Assembly (NCBI GenBank): GCA_944472155.2 | Contig: OX235273.1 | Coordinates: 100,276,582 to 100,340,581 of the forward strand | Direction of reading: 5' to 3' | From: Trichobilharzia szidati | Lineage: Eukaryota; Platyhelminthes; Trematoda; Strigeidida; Schistosomatidae | DNA: 64,000 bases | Position numbers and translations under genes: made by a program | Part shown: piece after piece, positions 24,501 to 29,579 of the stretch | Position numbering within the stretch: position 1 is the first letter of the stretch | How the letters are laid out: each line of letters opens with the position of its first letter | The notes under the pieces: model-generated | What the model was told of the DNA's origin: nothing | What the model saw: only the letters and a program-made list of their open reading frames with translations | Database searches by the model: none

Positions 24501-27318
24501 CATGTTCAGAATTTGTCTGACATATATATTCTGTCTATTGTATCTCTTCAACTTCCCTTTGTTGTTTGTTGCTACTTTCCATATATCTGGTATAGGCCTT
24601 ACGTAGGATTTGGGTGGCATTCAAATCAATCAACCCGCTCAGAGATAATTCCATTGTGGGTAAAATTTAGTTTGATAAAGTCTCACAGTGTTATACGGTC
24701 ATATTTACTGATGACGTTTCGAACACTATTTACTGCCCATAATCATATCACAACGAAACGTCATCAGTAAATATTTTCGTATAACACTGTGAGACTTTAT
24801 CAAAAATAAATTTTACCCACAATGGAATTATACTCTACTACAGTGCACAGGTTCTATTCTTATATCTCTCAGAGATAAATTTTGTCGGCTTAAGGACCCA
24901 ATAGATTTAATTAAAAAAATAATATAATTTACCAAATACCACGTAATGATTGTGAGTGAGATAAATTATATAGGTCAAACAAGTAGATTGGGGGCAACTA
25001 GATTATTAGAATATGAAAATTTAGCTAGACCTAGAATAATTGAGTTTTGATTTTAATATAGGCCTTCAGAAGCACATCTCCATTTCACCATGTTACCTGC
25101 AGTCTGTCTTAGCTGGTTCCACGATTGTCCATAAACCCTCATCTCCTCCTCACACGATCTTCTCCGTGTAACTCTCAGACCAATGCCAAACTCGTCATTT
25201 TGCACTCGTGTTTGACTCGAGGACCTGCCTGGATCGTTATGTCATCCAACGGTCTCCTCAGCGTGTGTCTGGTCCATTTCTATTTCCTTCTGCATATCCC
25301 ATTGTCCTTCTCTCCGCTTCATTGGTTTTTGAGTGCGTGTGTACTACGGAAGAGTGTAACACTTATTCAGTATTCAGTGCTTCTTCTTTATAAGCAGTTT
25401 CTCAGAATCCGTGACTTTATAGATGTTCACGATCGCTAAATCTTTGAGTTTCATGCACGCTATTACTATTTGGCTTTGAAATATTGTAATGAATTTTTTT
25501 ATAGAAAGGCACTTTTTTCTTCATGATATTGATGATGTGTAGTGAAAAAGAGATGTGTTGTGTGTGTTCTACTTATAAATACATTGACTGACTGAGTTTC
25601 AAAAGGTGTTTGCGTTCTATTCCCCGTATTAACTGTCATAGTGAAGTAAGCAACTCACTGGGTTTAGGTGTAGAGTGTTAGGTAGGGAGTGTAAGTCAAT
25701 CGATGAGGTTGTGAAGCTAAATAGATTGAAATGACAAGGACATGTGTTACCCATGCCAAGCCATTGCTCTCCTAATCGAGCGATGTTAGCTGACATACAG
25801 TTAGGTTGGAGAGAAGAGTTACGGGTGGTTAAGTCAAAACCTGGCAGCAATCCATGAAGACTTTGTCAGTTAATTTGAGCTAACCAAGTAGGGACTTGTA
25901 AAGTGTCTGTTTAGTGTCCTTATGATACTAGGAACCAAAGGTTTGTAGCTCAAAATGGTTTTCAATAGCTCAGATGCATTCACTCTGTGTAATCCACTAA
26001 ATCCGAGTAATTATTGTTTCTCCCTTAGATTTCCGTTCATTATAGTTCTACTGAATTTTTTTCTATTGTCTGCCTTATTGTGCAACATGGATTCTAGCAA
26101 TTTGAACTGCCGCACTTTTACACAAAGTTCTACGTTGAAACTGAATTTGTCAGTCAACTGGGTCGTCGTTTCACTGCAAACATTAGTAATTTATTTGACT
26201 GAGTATTTTAAACTTAGAATGAGTTGCCACACTTCATGTATCACACAAAGTAAGACACAAGAGAGGAGAAAAGAAATTCGGAGGAACTCCAATAAGTAGA
26301 AATGTGAGGGAAAAACAATAGATATGACAGATCGCAAAGAGTGAATGCATCTTCGCCATTGTGAACGATTTTGAGGCATATCACAAATTGTCTCCACCCA
26401 TTGGTTCTTACAGTCTCGAGGACGCTAACCAAGCGGTCTACACCCACCAACGTGGCTAGCTGAAACTAACTTTCAAAGGCTCCATGGACTGATCCCAGGT
26501 TTTGGTTTGACTACTCATAATCCTTTTTCAATCTAATCCAATGTCGACTAACATTGCTCGTTAAGAAAGGTGATGCCTAAGCATGCGTAACGCATGTCCT
26601 AGCCATGTTAATCGATGTAGCTTCACAACTCCATCGTTATGCCATCCCGTCCTATCTGACACTAGATGTCTAATCTGAGTATTTATCACCATATTATACC
26701 AATTAACACGTGAGGTAGTAGAATGCAAACGTCTATGATCATAGACAGCTAACCGTTTCTTGTCTTCCACTTCCAATAGCCATGTCTCACAACCAGCCAT
26801 AGAGGAGGGCGGAGCGAATCTATGGGCAGTATACATGTTCATCTATGGATAGGTGGATATCATGTCCACGCCAGTGATGATGTAGGTTGTGCTCGACTGT
26901 CATGTAAATGTCCAGTATGATTGCATTATTTACCCATTCTGATCATGTTGCTCCACAGGATGAGAGGTATGTATCCTACTATCATAGGTATTTCCCCCCC
27001 CCCCCAAACAATTTTCTTTTCAGTTATCTTTGTTTAACAATGTTACCTGTTAATGTGTGTATCCTTTTTCTCTGTGTGTTTTTCTTTACAGCATCAATTG
27101 TTGCAATATTTTCATTAACTTTAACTATCTGTGTATGCTATCATTTCTGTTGTCATTCACGTGTACCATATGCAATTGTAAGACGTTCAGTTGGTAGATG
27201 GGATAAATCTTCACCATTATCATCATCAAGTCATCAAACAAAGCGTGGACCATATTCACTATTAGCTATGGATGATATACATACTTCGTATTGTAATGAT
27301 AATGATGATGATAAATAA
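1..27318 (+). CDS. Carboxypeptidase D-like transmembrane protein, 3' ten exons (5' end outside window)
   Basis: Joining 3-258, 1424-1699, 4311-4544, 6224-6474, 9413-9876, 11264-11331, 13327-13512, 16547-17076, 22858-23128 and 27092-27318 gives 2763 nt, exactly 921 codons with the stop, and every junction keeps phase. Residues about 1-165 resemble the C-terminal half of an M14 metallocarboxypeptidase domain and 168-275 a transthyretin-like (TTL) domain. Residues about 310-740 are a second M14 domain and 745-830 its TTL domain. Residues about 838-861 form a transmembrane helix, followed by a tail rich in Ser and Asp. Tandem M14-TTL units plus one C-terminal helix is the layout of carboxypeptidase D, a Golgi/secretory-pathway enzyme that trims C-terminal Lys and Arg. 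The last M14 domain has lost its key residues and is probably non-catalytic. Introns run from about 1.2 to 5.8 kb and hold many retroelements. The start codon and any earlier units lie upstream. Confidence 0.85.
345..640 (+). mobile_element. CR1-like LINE, 3' fragment
   Basis: Intron 1. Matches the segment downstream of the reverse transcriptase in the copies at 10440-10690 and 32590-32870 (HRCLRS-type coding followed by the end of the ORF). Heavily decayed. Confidence 0.6.
1185..1350 (+). mobile_element. SINE-A (tRNA-derived, hammerhead type)
   Basis: CCCAGTGGTTGGAATGGT (A-box-like) and GGTCCTGGGTTTGATCCC (B box), then the ribozyme-like core CTGAAGAGTCC…GGACGAAG. The final A of the GAAA core is G here, so it is probably inactive. 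Confidence 0.7.
1424..1699 (+). CDS. Exon 2: end of the M14 domain with an Asp/Asn linker
   Basis: Acceptor TATAG before 1424, donor GTAAGT at 1700; residues 86-177. It has a Ser/Asp/Asn-rich insert (DDDDNNSNN, about 1530-1562). Then comes TGC…LPELW…LLSAV, which matches the end of M14 subfamily B domains (GC-x-K-x-P … LP-x-x-W … LL). The insert is encoded by GAT and AAT repeats and so may vary in length. Confidence 0.75.
1855..1950 (-). mobile_element. SINE-A fragment
   Basis: Reverse-orientation 3' half of the SINE-A family (GGGAGTACTGG, CAGAGATTTGATTGATTTC). Confidence 0.55.
2030..3460 (+). mobile_element. RTE-type LINE, decayed and interrupted
   Basis: 2030-2635 matches the RT region of the copy at 17185-20275, including the motif C area (ADDLCVMSNK). 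3230-3460 matches its C-terminal ORF (CAACAAGGAATTTTCGGG onward). Unrelated R1 sequence of about 590 bp splits the two. The 3' end is cut by a SINE-B at 3461. No intact frame. Confidence 0.65.
2636..3230. repeat. Repeat R1 (unclassified), inserted in an RTE copy
   Basis: Visibly more GC-rich than its surroundings. The part around GGCGTATGAACC (2965-3060) is similar to 13755-13850. It ends in GTAAGTAAGTAAG. No long ORF and no recognised domain. Confidence 0.45.
3461..3670 (-). mobile_element. SINE-B (tRNA-derived, RTE-type tail)
   Basis: On the minus strand a degenerate tRNA-like head (B box in GTTCGAACC form near 3635) is followed by a body (GGTAAAGAGGGAAGGTTGGG) and a tail complementary to AGTGGAACATAGGGCTTCAA, the RTE 3' end. 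Confidence 0.65.
3745..4150 (+). mobile_element. SINE-A cluster (short minus piece, then plus copy)
   Basis: 3745-3840 is a minus-oriented 3' half. 3965-4150 is a plus copy with AAGTGGCTGAACGGTCAACG, GGGTTTGATCC and a ribozyme-like stretch CTGATGA…GTCC…GGATGAAAC with three extra bases before stem II. Confidence 0.65.
4311..4544 (+). CDS. Exon 3: transthyretin-like domain of the first unit
   Basis: Acceptor TTTGACAG before 4311, donor GTTAGT at 4545; residues 178-255. It begins CGQLLIESG, the usual first strand of the TTL domain. An insert of about 35 residues follows, then LSVKINSSTGYFCELIPPS, which matches the TTL pattern T-S-x-x-G-x-Y-x-x-L-x-PG. Both junctions are phase 1. Confidence 0.75.
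4560..5310. other. Intron 3 sequence without recognised features
   Basis: AT-rich; I see no ORF, repeat family or RNA gene here. Confidence 0.5.
5315..6100 (+). mobile_element. CR1-like LINE, 3' fragment
   Basis: Matches the end of the RT ORF (TTGGGTGACTGCATCTCAGC; RFVWYLPIYVI-like decayed coding) and the 3' UTR ending in a CAGTCCGTCAGTGAGT-type tail. Same layout as 10080-11020. Several frameshifts. Confidence 0.7.
6224..6474 (+). CDS. Exon 4: end of TTL domain and start of the second M14 domain
   Basis: Acceptor TTTTACAG before 6224, donor GTAAGT at 6475; residues 256-339. TYLMFASAG finishes the TTL fold. NFNGPEDIYDYM followed by GRMYSIGQSHL is the usual start of an M14 domain (YSIG-x-S-x-x-GR). 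The exon ends in phase 0, and the GR of the motif comes from exon 5. Confidence 0.85.
6550..6830 (-). mobile_element. SINE-A with the best-preserved hammerhead-like core
   Basis: Reverse orientation. On the minus strand CTGATGA lies at 6711-6705, GAAA at 6689-6686, and a three-pair stem III (ACA/TGT) leads to a GTC triplet with the predicted cut between 6678 and 6677. Stem II has one mismatch. Hammerhead cores in schistosome Sm-alpha repeats are established knowledge. Confidence 0.7.
6833..6967 (+). mobile_element. SINE-A 3' half
   Basis: Forward-orientation half copy lying tail-inverted to the preceding SINE-A; CTGATGATGAATCC…GGACGAAAC then the family 3' end (ATCAAATCCCTACAAA). Confidence 0.6.
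6985..7545 (-). mobile_element. SINE-A interrupted by an RTE insertion
   Basis: The 3' part (6985-7022) and 5' part (7372-7545) of one minus-oriented SINE-A flank an RTE fragment. The break is marked by a repeated TAC(T/C)AGACA. Confidence 0.65.
7023..7371 (+). mobile_element. RTE 3'-end fragment nested in SINE-A
   Basis: 5'-truncated C-terminal ORF and 3' end of the RTE (CCATATGTTCCTCTAGGAAC then GATAATAATA). Flanked by TACTAGACA (7014-7022) and TACCAGACA (7372-7380), a target-site duplication with one mismatch. Confidence 0.75.
7766..8115 (-). mobile_element. RTE 3'-end fragment
   Basis: Begins with TTATTATTCCCTTGGACTCC (complement of the RTE tail); the C-terminal ORF reads in reverse with frame breaks. 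Confidence 0.7.
8116..8515. other. Intron 4 sequence with an (AAT)n microsatellite
   Basis: No gene or repeat family recognised; an imperfect AAT/AAC microsatellite lies at about 8334-8362. Confidence 0.5.
8520..8785. repeat. Repeat R2 (unclassified)
   Basis: Shares CAGACGTCATCGAAGCGTTC and AAGCCGACATATCAAAAG-type sequence with 16370-16440 and 54810-54870. No ORF. Confidence 0.45.
8810..9135 (+). mobile_element. SINE-A
   Basis: A box-like ATTGGCTGAATGGTCTACGA, B box TCCTGGGTTTGATCC, and the family 3' end (GGTTCTCTAACTGATG). The ribozyme region is deleted. Confidence 0.65.
9413..9876 (+). CDS. Exon 5: core of the second M14 domain with an altered zinc motif
   Basis: Acceptor TTATTTAG before 9413, donor GTATGA at 9877; residues 340-493. 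GRPIYAFELG opens the domain. An AAT run encodes eight Asn (about 9494-9523). PKIAIIGNLHGHD matches the strand that holds the zinc ligands in active enzymes (GNMHGNE), but the HxxE glutamate is Asp here (9635-9646). TIIPIPNPDG matches the conserved NPDG segment that precedes the substrate-binding region. Confidence 0.92.
9877..10080 (+). other. Start of intron 5
   Basis: Donor GTATGA at 9877; AT-rich, nothing else seen before the CR1-like fragment. Confidence 0.5.
10080..11020 (+). mobile_element. CR1-like LINE, 3' part
   Basis: Coding remnant after the YADD region: DYFTYLGNYISVNGLIADKISARIQ and RAVLLYGCE-like end (10135-10405), HRCLHS region, then a 3' UTR to the GGAGAGTGGCAACTCG…GAAACCAGTTGGTCAGG tail. 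The frame is broken at 10402 and later. Confidence 0.75.
11020..11185 (+). repeat. tRNA-like repeat fragment
   Basis: TAGCCAGATGGTTTGTATGC (A-box-like) and CACAGTTTCGAATCATGC (B-box-like) suggest another tRNA-derived SINE head. No cloverleaf could be drawn with confidence. Confidence 0.35.
11264..11331 (+). CDS. Exon 6: micro-exon of the M14 domain with the catalytic Arg site lost
   Basis: Acceptor TTGTTTCAG before 11264, donor GTAAGT at 11332; only 68 nt. It encodes NDAGTDLWGQLI where active CPD domains have G-x-D-LNRNFPD, so the Asn-Arg pair that binds the substrate carboxylate is replaced. Entry is phase 2 and exit phase 1; both fit the neighbours. Confidence 0.85.
11386..11760 (-). mobile_element. 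CR1-like LINE, 3' end
   Basis: Reverse-oriented 3' UTR and tail (GTCTGTCTCTGTCTGTCTGG at the 3' terminus), matching 10700-11010 in reverse complement. Confidence 0.7.
11761..12005. other. Intron 6 sequence, nothing recognised
   Basis: A short open stretch (11810-11992) has no recognisable features. Confidence 0.45.
12010..12235 (-). mobile_element. SINE-B
   Basis: Minus-oriented body (GTGGGGTTGCTAGACTCACAC, CTTTTACCGTGC) with a degenerate tRNA-like head near 12170-12225. Confidence 0.55.
12425..12965 (-). mobile_element. Penelope-like element A fragment: GIY-YIG endonuclease
   Basis: The minus strand encodes CSCGASYIGRTKRTFSKRAS (GIY-YIG core; the CxC…YIG form is typical of PLE endonucleases), then HHPAWLAKG…SSILEHLV and the C-terminal signature PELCIQKK. 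The upstream part KNRLCRSLRKAFF aligns with the element at 40320-41027. One in-frame stop and a deletion of about ten residues before the CxC show that it is dead. Confidence 0.8.
12970..13320. other. Rest of intron 6
   Basis: No feature recognised apart from a (TTG)n run at about 13303-13317 just before the exon 7 acceptor. Confidence 0.45.
13327..13512 (+). CDS. Exon 7: M14 domain, third zinc-ligand region lost
   Basis: Acceptor TTCTAAG before 13327. The donor is AG|GCAAGT at 13513, a GC donor, and it is the only nearby choice that keeps phase with exon 8; GT at 13517 does not. LAPENLALVKWLK matches the helix P-E-x-x-A-x-x-x-W. The next strand reads VNSIISFPTDRLP instead of the SANLHGG-type segment, so the third zinc-binding His is absent. 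Confidence 0.82.
13580..14130. repeat. Repeat R1, second copy (unclassified)
   Basis: Less AT-rich than its surroundings. GGCGTATGAACCAGTTTTGG…CCGGAAACTATGG is similar to 2965-3000. No significant ORF. A CAGGCCTAAGTAAGTGAAGC segment near 14070 recalls the GTAAG repeat that ends the first copy. Confidence 0.4.
14605..14920 (-). mobile_element. SINE-A
   Basis: Minus-oriented family member (AACCAGGGTGTGCTGGAAAG, GTCGAATCTAGGAC, TGACTTCTGCC). The ribozyme core is destroyed by substitutions. Confidence 0.6.
15195..15615 (-). mobile_element. RTE 3'-end fragment
   Basis: Reverse-complement RTE C-terminal coding (ends EVLCLSRNLRE) with tail TTATTACTATTCCCTTAGG. Truncated 5' end, frame broken upstream. 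Confidence 0.7.
15705..15950 (-). mobile_element. Penelope-like element A, C-terminal endonuclease fragment
   Basis: The minus strand encodes STVEHLI…HNFKIIYRI…KPELCVQMKYVLSLFLTW, aligning with the last 70 residues of the elements at 40320-41027 and 62035-62538. Confidence 0.7.
16115..16450. repeat. Repeat R2 (unclassified)
   Basis: GGTGGATGGTGACTCGCATT start and CAGACATCGTTGAAATCG…GAGCTGACATCTCAACTGAG end; similar to 8520-8785 and 54640-54890. Confidence 0.45.
16547..17076 (+). CDS. Exon 8: end of the second M14 domain with a large low-complexity insert
   Basis: Acceptor TGTTTTAG before 16547, donor GTGAGT at 17077; residues 579-755. YNWLRFLGKLLSPSF matches the LA-x-x-Y helix. An insert of about 90 residues rich in Arg, Asn, Ser and Ala follows. 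LTLCPGC…ARVWTDYRFPSLLLALIE then matches TLELSC…W-x-DN-x-x-x-LL, but the catalytic Glu (Glu270 of carboxypeptidase A) is missing. GLIGHVH begins the TTL domain and runs in phase 0 into exon 9. Confidence 0.88.
17116..17135. repeat. (AT)n microsatellite
   Basis: Perfect dinucleotide run just after the exon 8 donor. Confidence 0.8.
17531..19267 (-). pseudogene. RTE reverse transcriptase remnant
   Basis: The 303-codon piece (19267-18356) holds KAAGPDGIPPEALK and RGIMLLSTPSKIL (fingers) and EQAGFRKGKSCSDQI. A TGA then interrupts. The next piece (18205-17531) holds VRQGCLLSPMIFLIVVDW (motif B) and DLDFADDLCLMSH (motif C, FADD). Motif A (IDFEKAFDSVDRE) lies between them in the broken part. Confidence 0.88.
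19546..20061 (-). pseudogene. RTE endonuclease domain remnant
   Basis: Contains TGETIIYSGH, VTIIQCYAPTN, KILMGDMNAKLEG and VIGGSVFKHKDIHKATWISP, the motifs of exonuclease III/APE-like LINE endonucleases (the catalytic GDMNAK is visible). It stops at HT* where the family continues through EN; the reading resumes to GQDHYLV (the family's SDH site reads QDH here). Confidence 0.85.
20290..20445 (-). mobile_element. SINE-B
   Basis: Body GGAGTTGCTAGCACCACGCC and CCTCCCTCTTTATCC; lies directly upstream of the RTE 5' end. Confidence 0.5.
20480..20660 (-). mobile_element. SINE-A
   Basis: On the minus strand a ribozyme-like stretch CTGATGAAGCGTCCC…GGACGAAAG (about 20575-20540) with stem II intact but a changed core; B-box-like GGTCCAATCC. 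Confidence 0.55.
20660..20748 (-). repeat. tRNA-like repeat fragment
   Basis: On the minus strand CCTCGTGGCTCAGAAGGTGA resembles a tRNA A-box region and GGACTAGTAATTCGGAAG an anticodon/variable arm. A SINE head is more likely than a tRNA gene. Confidence 0.35.
20858..21425 (-). mobile_element. RTE 3' fragment
   Basis: GTCCCTTTGGTTCTTAGT tail complement, then decayed C-terminal ORF and RT end (reverse). Confidence 0.65.
21620..22330 (-). mobile_element. RTE 3' fragment
   Basis: Tail ATTATTATTGTTCTTTTCGG and CTAGTGGAACATAGGGCTTC, then the C-terminal ORF in reverse with many frame breaks. Third RTE copy in this intron in the same orientation. Confidence 0.7.
22335..22857. other. End of intron 8
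   Basis: Nothing recognised. A stretch at 22470-22690 is a little more GC-rich and may be an old repeat. Confidence 0.4.
22858..23128 (+). CDS. Exon 9: transthyretin-like domain and start of the transmembrane helix
   Basis: Acceptor TTGCGTAG before 22858, donor GTAAGT at 23129; residues 756-845. DSNDQPISWVRVHI, then STGSTDQNGHFSVVLPPGVY and ITLRAKGY, is a very clear carboxypeptidase TTL (CarboxypepD_reg-like) domain. The last residues, YRLYVVGMIG, begin the membrane helix completed by exon 10. Confidence 0.93.
23129..23690. other. Start of intron 9
   Basis: 23180-23480 resembles a CR1-like 3' UTR (GGATTCTAAGAACCAGTGACTGG … CTTCAACTTTTGTGGAAACG), much decayed. The remainder is AT-rich with a short AGT repeat at about 23487-23503. 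Confidence 0.4.
23690..23815. repeat. PLE-B terminal repeat fragment
   Basis: CACACAGTGATGCAGTATTA then ACTGGATGACGTTTCGAGTA matches the terminal sequences at 24680-24725 and 47622-47690. Confidence 0.45.
23815..24475 (+). mobile_element. CR1-like LINE, 3' fragment
   Basis: Decayed coding MKRLAVFDHRCLRSISLVKW, RLRWLGHVLRMPSHRLRR, then the 3' UTR and ACAGACAGACTGACAGA tail. Confidence 0.75.
24646..24830. repeat. Inverted repeat (PLE-B terminal repeats, head to head)
   Basis: Arms 24646-24721 and 24754-24830 are near-perfect reverse complements around a spacer of about 32 bp. Both arms contain TTTACTGATGACGTTTCG or its complement. A PLE-B endonuclease fragment follows directly. Confidence 0.8.
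24850..25050 (+). mobile_element. Penelope-like element B, endonuclease fragment
   Basis: Broken frame with LRDKFCRLKDPIDLIKK, then EINYIGQTSRLGATRLLEYE. It aligns with CRLKDTVEPIRQNNLVYLIPC…YIDQ of the copy at 47700-48215. Confidence 0.65.
25058..25335 (-). mobile_element. RTE 3' fragment
   Basis: Reverse C-terminal ORF (GGCCTTCAGAAGCACATCTCC to CAGCGTGTGTCTGG); it lacks the terminal tail. Confidence 0.6.
25600..26165 (+). mobile_element. CR1-like LINE, 3' fragment
   Basis: GGTGTTTGCGTTCTATTCCC through the UTR to GAAACTGAATTTGTCAGTC. It lies tail to tail with the next copy. Confidence 0.65.
26210..26900 (-). mobile_element. CR1-like LINE, 3' fragment
   Basis: Minus-strand coding HRFAPPSSMAGCETWLLEVE, KRLAVYDHRRLHS, RLTWLGHALRML, then UTR. 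Inverted relative to 25600-26165. Confidence 0.7.
26987..27005. repeat. Poly-C tract
   Basis: TTCCCCCC-type run in intron 9 upstream of exon 10; a likely assembly or length-variation hotspot. Confidence 0.8.
27092..27318 (+). CDS. Exon 10: transmembrane helix and cytoplasmic tail, stop codon
   Basis: Acceptor TTCTTTACAG before 27092. ASIVAIFSLTLTICVCYHF completes the helix. CC, then basic residues (VRRSVGRW), then a Ser-rich and Asp-rich tail follow, ending in NDNDDDK and TAA at 27316. A Cys pair next to basic residues on the cytosolic side fits a type I membrane protein with a palmitoylation-like juxtamembrane site (inference). The stop lies in a GAT/AAT repeat where the +1 frame stays open. 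Confidence 0.88.
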
Positions 27319-27664
27319 TAACAACAGATCATCAAATAATGACTGTCTGGAATCAATGTTAACACATAATGACATCGATGAAGACGGAAATGATGGCGAT
27401 GATTATGATGATAATAATAATGATGGTGTTGATGCTGAAAGTGACAATGGCAATGTAATAGTATCGCGTGATTCAAACCTACGTGAAACAAAATTGGGAA
27501 CAATGAAGTCATTAGTTAAAACAAAACTATTTAATAAACGTATTTCAAATCGTATCCATACTACTAAAAATCGTAAATACATCCCAAAATCCATGTCATC
27601 CTATCGTGATGATGGTAATGACGATGATGATGATGATGTCCTTGAAGAGGTTCAACTTGTCTGA
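27319..27664 (+). other. Out-of-frame acidic ORF continuing the tail, or 3' UTR
   Basis: In the +1 frame relative to exon 10 the sequence is open to a stop at 27662-27664. It encodes an Asp/Asn-rich acidic stretch, then KSLVKTKLFNKRISNRIH, then DDDDDDVLEEVQLV. Reading one fewer A in the AAA at 27313-27315 would join it to exon 10 in frame. It could be a true longer tail broken by an assembly or allelic indel, or simply 3' UTR rich in GAT repeats. Confidence 0.45.
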
Positions 27665-27707
27665 AAAATAAGCGACAACGCATATGTTCGTTGTTCAATG
27701 CAATTGA

Positions 27708-27713
27708 AATAAA
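27708..27713 (+). promoter_or_regulatory. Polyadenylation signal candidate AATAAA
   Basis: AATAAA lies 390 nt after the gene's stop codon, followed by A-rich and (AT)n sequence. Confidence 0.4.
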
Positions 27714-27828
27714 AACATATATATATATATATATCCCTGGTCCGATCATATTCATTTTGTTTTGTTTTTTGTATTTATTTATTACTTTCTGTTGTGTTTT
27801 CGTCAATGTTGTTGTTGTTTTTGTAATG

Positions 27829-27834
27829 AATAAA
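27829..27834 (+). promoter_or_regulatory. Polyadenylation signal candidate AATAAA
   Basis: A second AATAAA, followed by a T-rich tract at about 27848-27856, the arrangement expected of a cleavage site. Either signal could end this transcript. Confidence 0.5.
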
Positions 27835-27840
27835 TTATAA

Positions 27841-29005
27841 TCTCCATTTTTTTCAGACTGTATCTTTCATTGACACTAAGTCTCTTTTGTGTCTATCATG
27901 CATTCCAACCAAAAATCTGATGTGATCTCTGTGTATGTGTGCGTATGTGTTACATTTATCATTTAGGAAGAAAGTTTTAAAAAATTCACATCAAATTGTG
28001 ATACATTTATTTTATTATATACACCTTTTCTATCTATTTTTATGCTTATACTTTGTTTGCTTAATTCAATCTTTTTATTAGACAGACATGAGTGATTTGT
28101 TCAATGTGTTCAATGATTGACTGTTTTGTTTGTTTCAATTCGCTGTGTTTTAATTTTGTCTGGCATATTTAAATTAATTTGTCATTTTGTGTGTTGCGTG
28201 CACTCATTATATTCTATTAAATGCCTTATTAATTCTTTGTATTATTGTAGAATTGAACACAGCAACATAGTGAAAATCAGGTTGCATATTGGTGAAAATC
28301 TGTTTCCTTTTTTTTTCTCACTGATTTTCTACTTACATTCCTTTCAGAAATATTTAGATTCCAATGATAGACAATCTCATGTACACACTGCTGTCCTACA
28401 CGTTGCTCTTCTTTTGTTCACGCTTTTAGTAATTTATTTATTTATTTTATTTTTTAAGTGTATTTCTTGGTTTTGTATGTTTTTTAGTCGGTCCTCATCA
28501 CAACTTGAAGTACTCACTGACATTTATTTAATTTGTTTATTTCTCATGCAATATTCAATTTTATTTTAAAAATGTTTCAATTCGTAATCGACACTTTCTA
28601 TATGTAGTCAACTTACTTTTTATTTCTGTCTTTCGCCTCATTTGCATTTTTATTATTTTGATGTCTTTACAAGTTATTTATTTAAATACGTGTTGTCAAT
28701 GTCAACTATGCGTTTGGCGGGTATTTTGCTTGATTTATTTTATTTCGAGAAAATAAGCATCGTAAAGCTTTTATATATTATACTTGATAGTGTTTTACTG
28801 TCTCTGTTTCATTTCTGTTGTAATATGACATCACTAAAACATTTACTGATATTTATTGTATTTTCATATATTCACTAATCATCTGAATAAGTGTAATGTC
28901 TGCATAATCTCTTCCTGATTTTACTATATATATATATAACATGTTGCTAAGTGAATAAAAGTTATATAAACATGTCATTGAAGTTGTACTTATATGATTT
29001 GTATT
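27841..29005. other. AT-rich sequence downstream of the gene
   Basis: T-rich and free of stops in places on the plus strand (28117-28569), with (TA)n at 28925-28939. No convincing gene. Confidence 0.5.
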
Positions 29006-29009
29006 GTGC

Positions 29010-29215
29010 TCACGATGGTTCATTGTTAGAATGTTCACTGGCTATGTGGAAGATTTGGGTTCGACTCCCGGCCGACACATTCCTAAACATTGCTCAGCCG
29101 GTAATAAGCCTGGAAAGAGGGATATTTAGGTGAAAGACTAGCAACTACACTTTGTAGAAAAATTGCACCACATTTCGAAAGGCTTGAAGCCGTTTGTTTC
29201 CCTCAGATGTCAGGT
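29010..29215 (+). mobile_element. SINE-B (plus orientation)
   Basis: TAGAATGTTCACTGGC…GGTTCGACTCCCGGCCGACA (tRNA-like head), GGTAATAAGCCTGGAAAGAG body, and AAAGGCTTGAAGCCGTTTGT near the tail. Confidence 0.65.
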
Positions 29216-29384
29216 AATGAAAAGCAATTTCTAAAAGATGGTTCATTCATTAACTCTTCTCTTGAAGACTTTTTTGTGACACTATTACTGACGTAAAAGC
29301 CAAAGGCATATCGGAAGGTATGTTATCTGTGTATTATGAGTGAAAGTTGCCTGTACTCTGTCGTCGCATATTGATCTTTCAATA

Positions 29385-29570
29385 TGTGCGTCAGTGGCAC
29401 GGTGGTTAGGACTCTCGCCGACCATGCACATGGTCCGGGGTTCGATCCCCTGCCGACGCACACCCGATATCAATGGTCGGCCTGCGAAATTTTGGCTACC
29501 GATATCACATACTGAAAATTTCATGCTTGTACCAAAATTACGGTGTGGAATCAAGCTATAATAAAAAAAA
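29385..29570 (+). mobile_element. SINE-C (tRNA-derived)
   Basis: GTGGCACGGTGGTTAGGACT (A box) and GGTCCGGGGTTCGATCCCCT (B box) spaced as in a tRNA. The body ends GGTGTGGAATCAAGCTATAA plus an A-rich tail. A second copy lies at 52472-52665. The A-rich tail and extended 3' body argue against a real tRNA gene. Confidence 0.8.
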
Positions 29571-29579
29571 ATCTGTGTG

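Noticed and set aside
24294..24770. 158-codon ORF in intron 9
   Set aside because: Runs through a CR1-like 3' UTR and one arm of the PLE-B palindrome; not protein-like.
26908..27091. Extension of exon 10 upstream in the same frame
   Set aside because: Passes through the poly-C tract and the polypyrimidine acceptor; the exon 9 to 27092 junction rebuilds the membrane helix in phase.
28117..28569. 150-codon ORF downstream of the gene
   Set aside because: T-rich, highly hydrophobic with biased composition, no domain, no repeat or splice context; expected by chance in AT-rich DNA of this length.
29388..29461. tRNA gene
   Set aside because: A and B boxes are present, but a conserved SINE body and A-rich tail follow and a second copy lies at 52472; treated as SINE-C.
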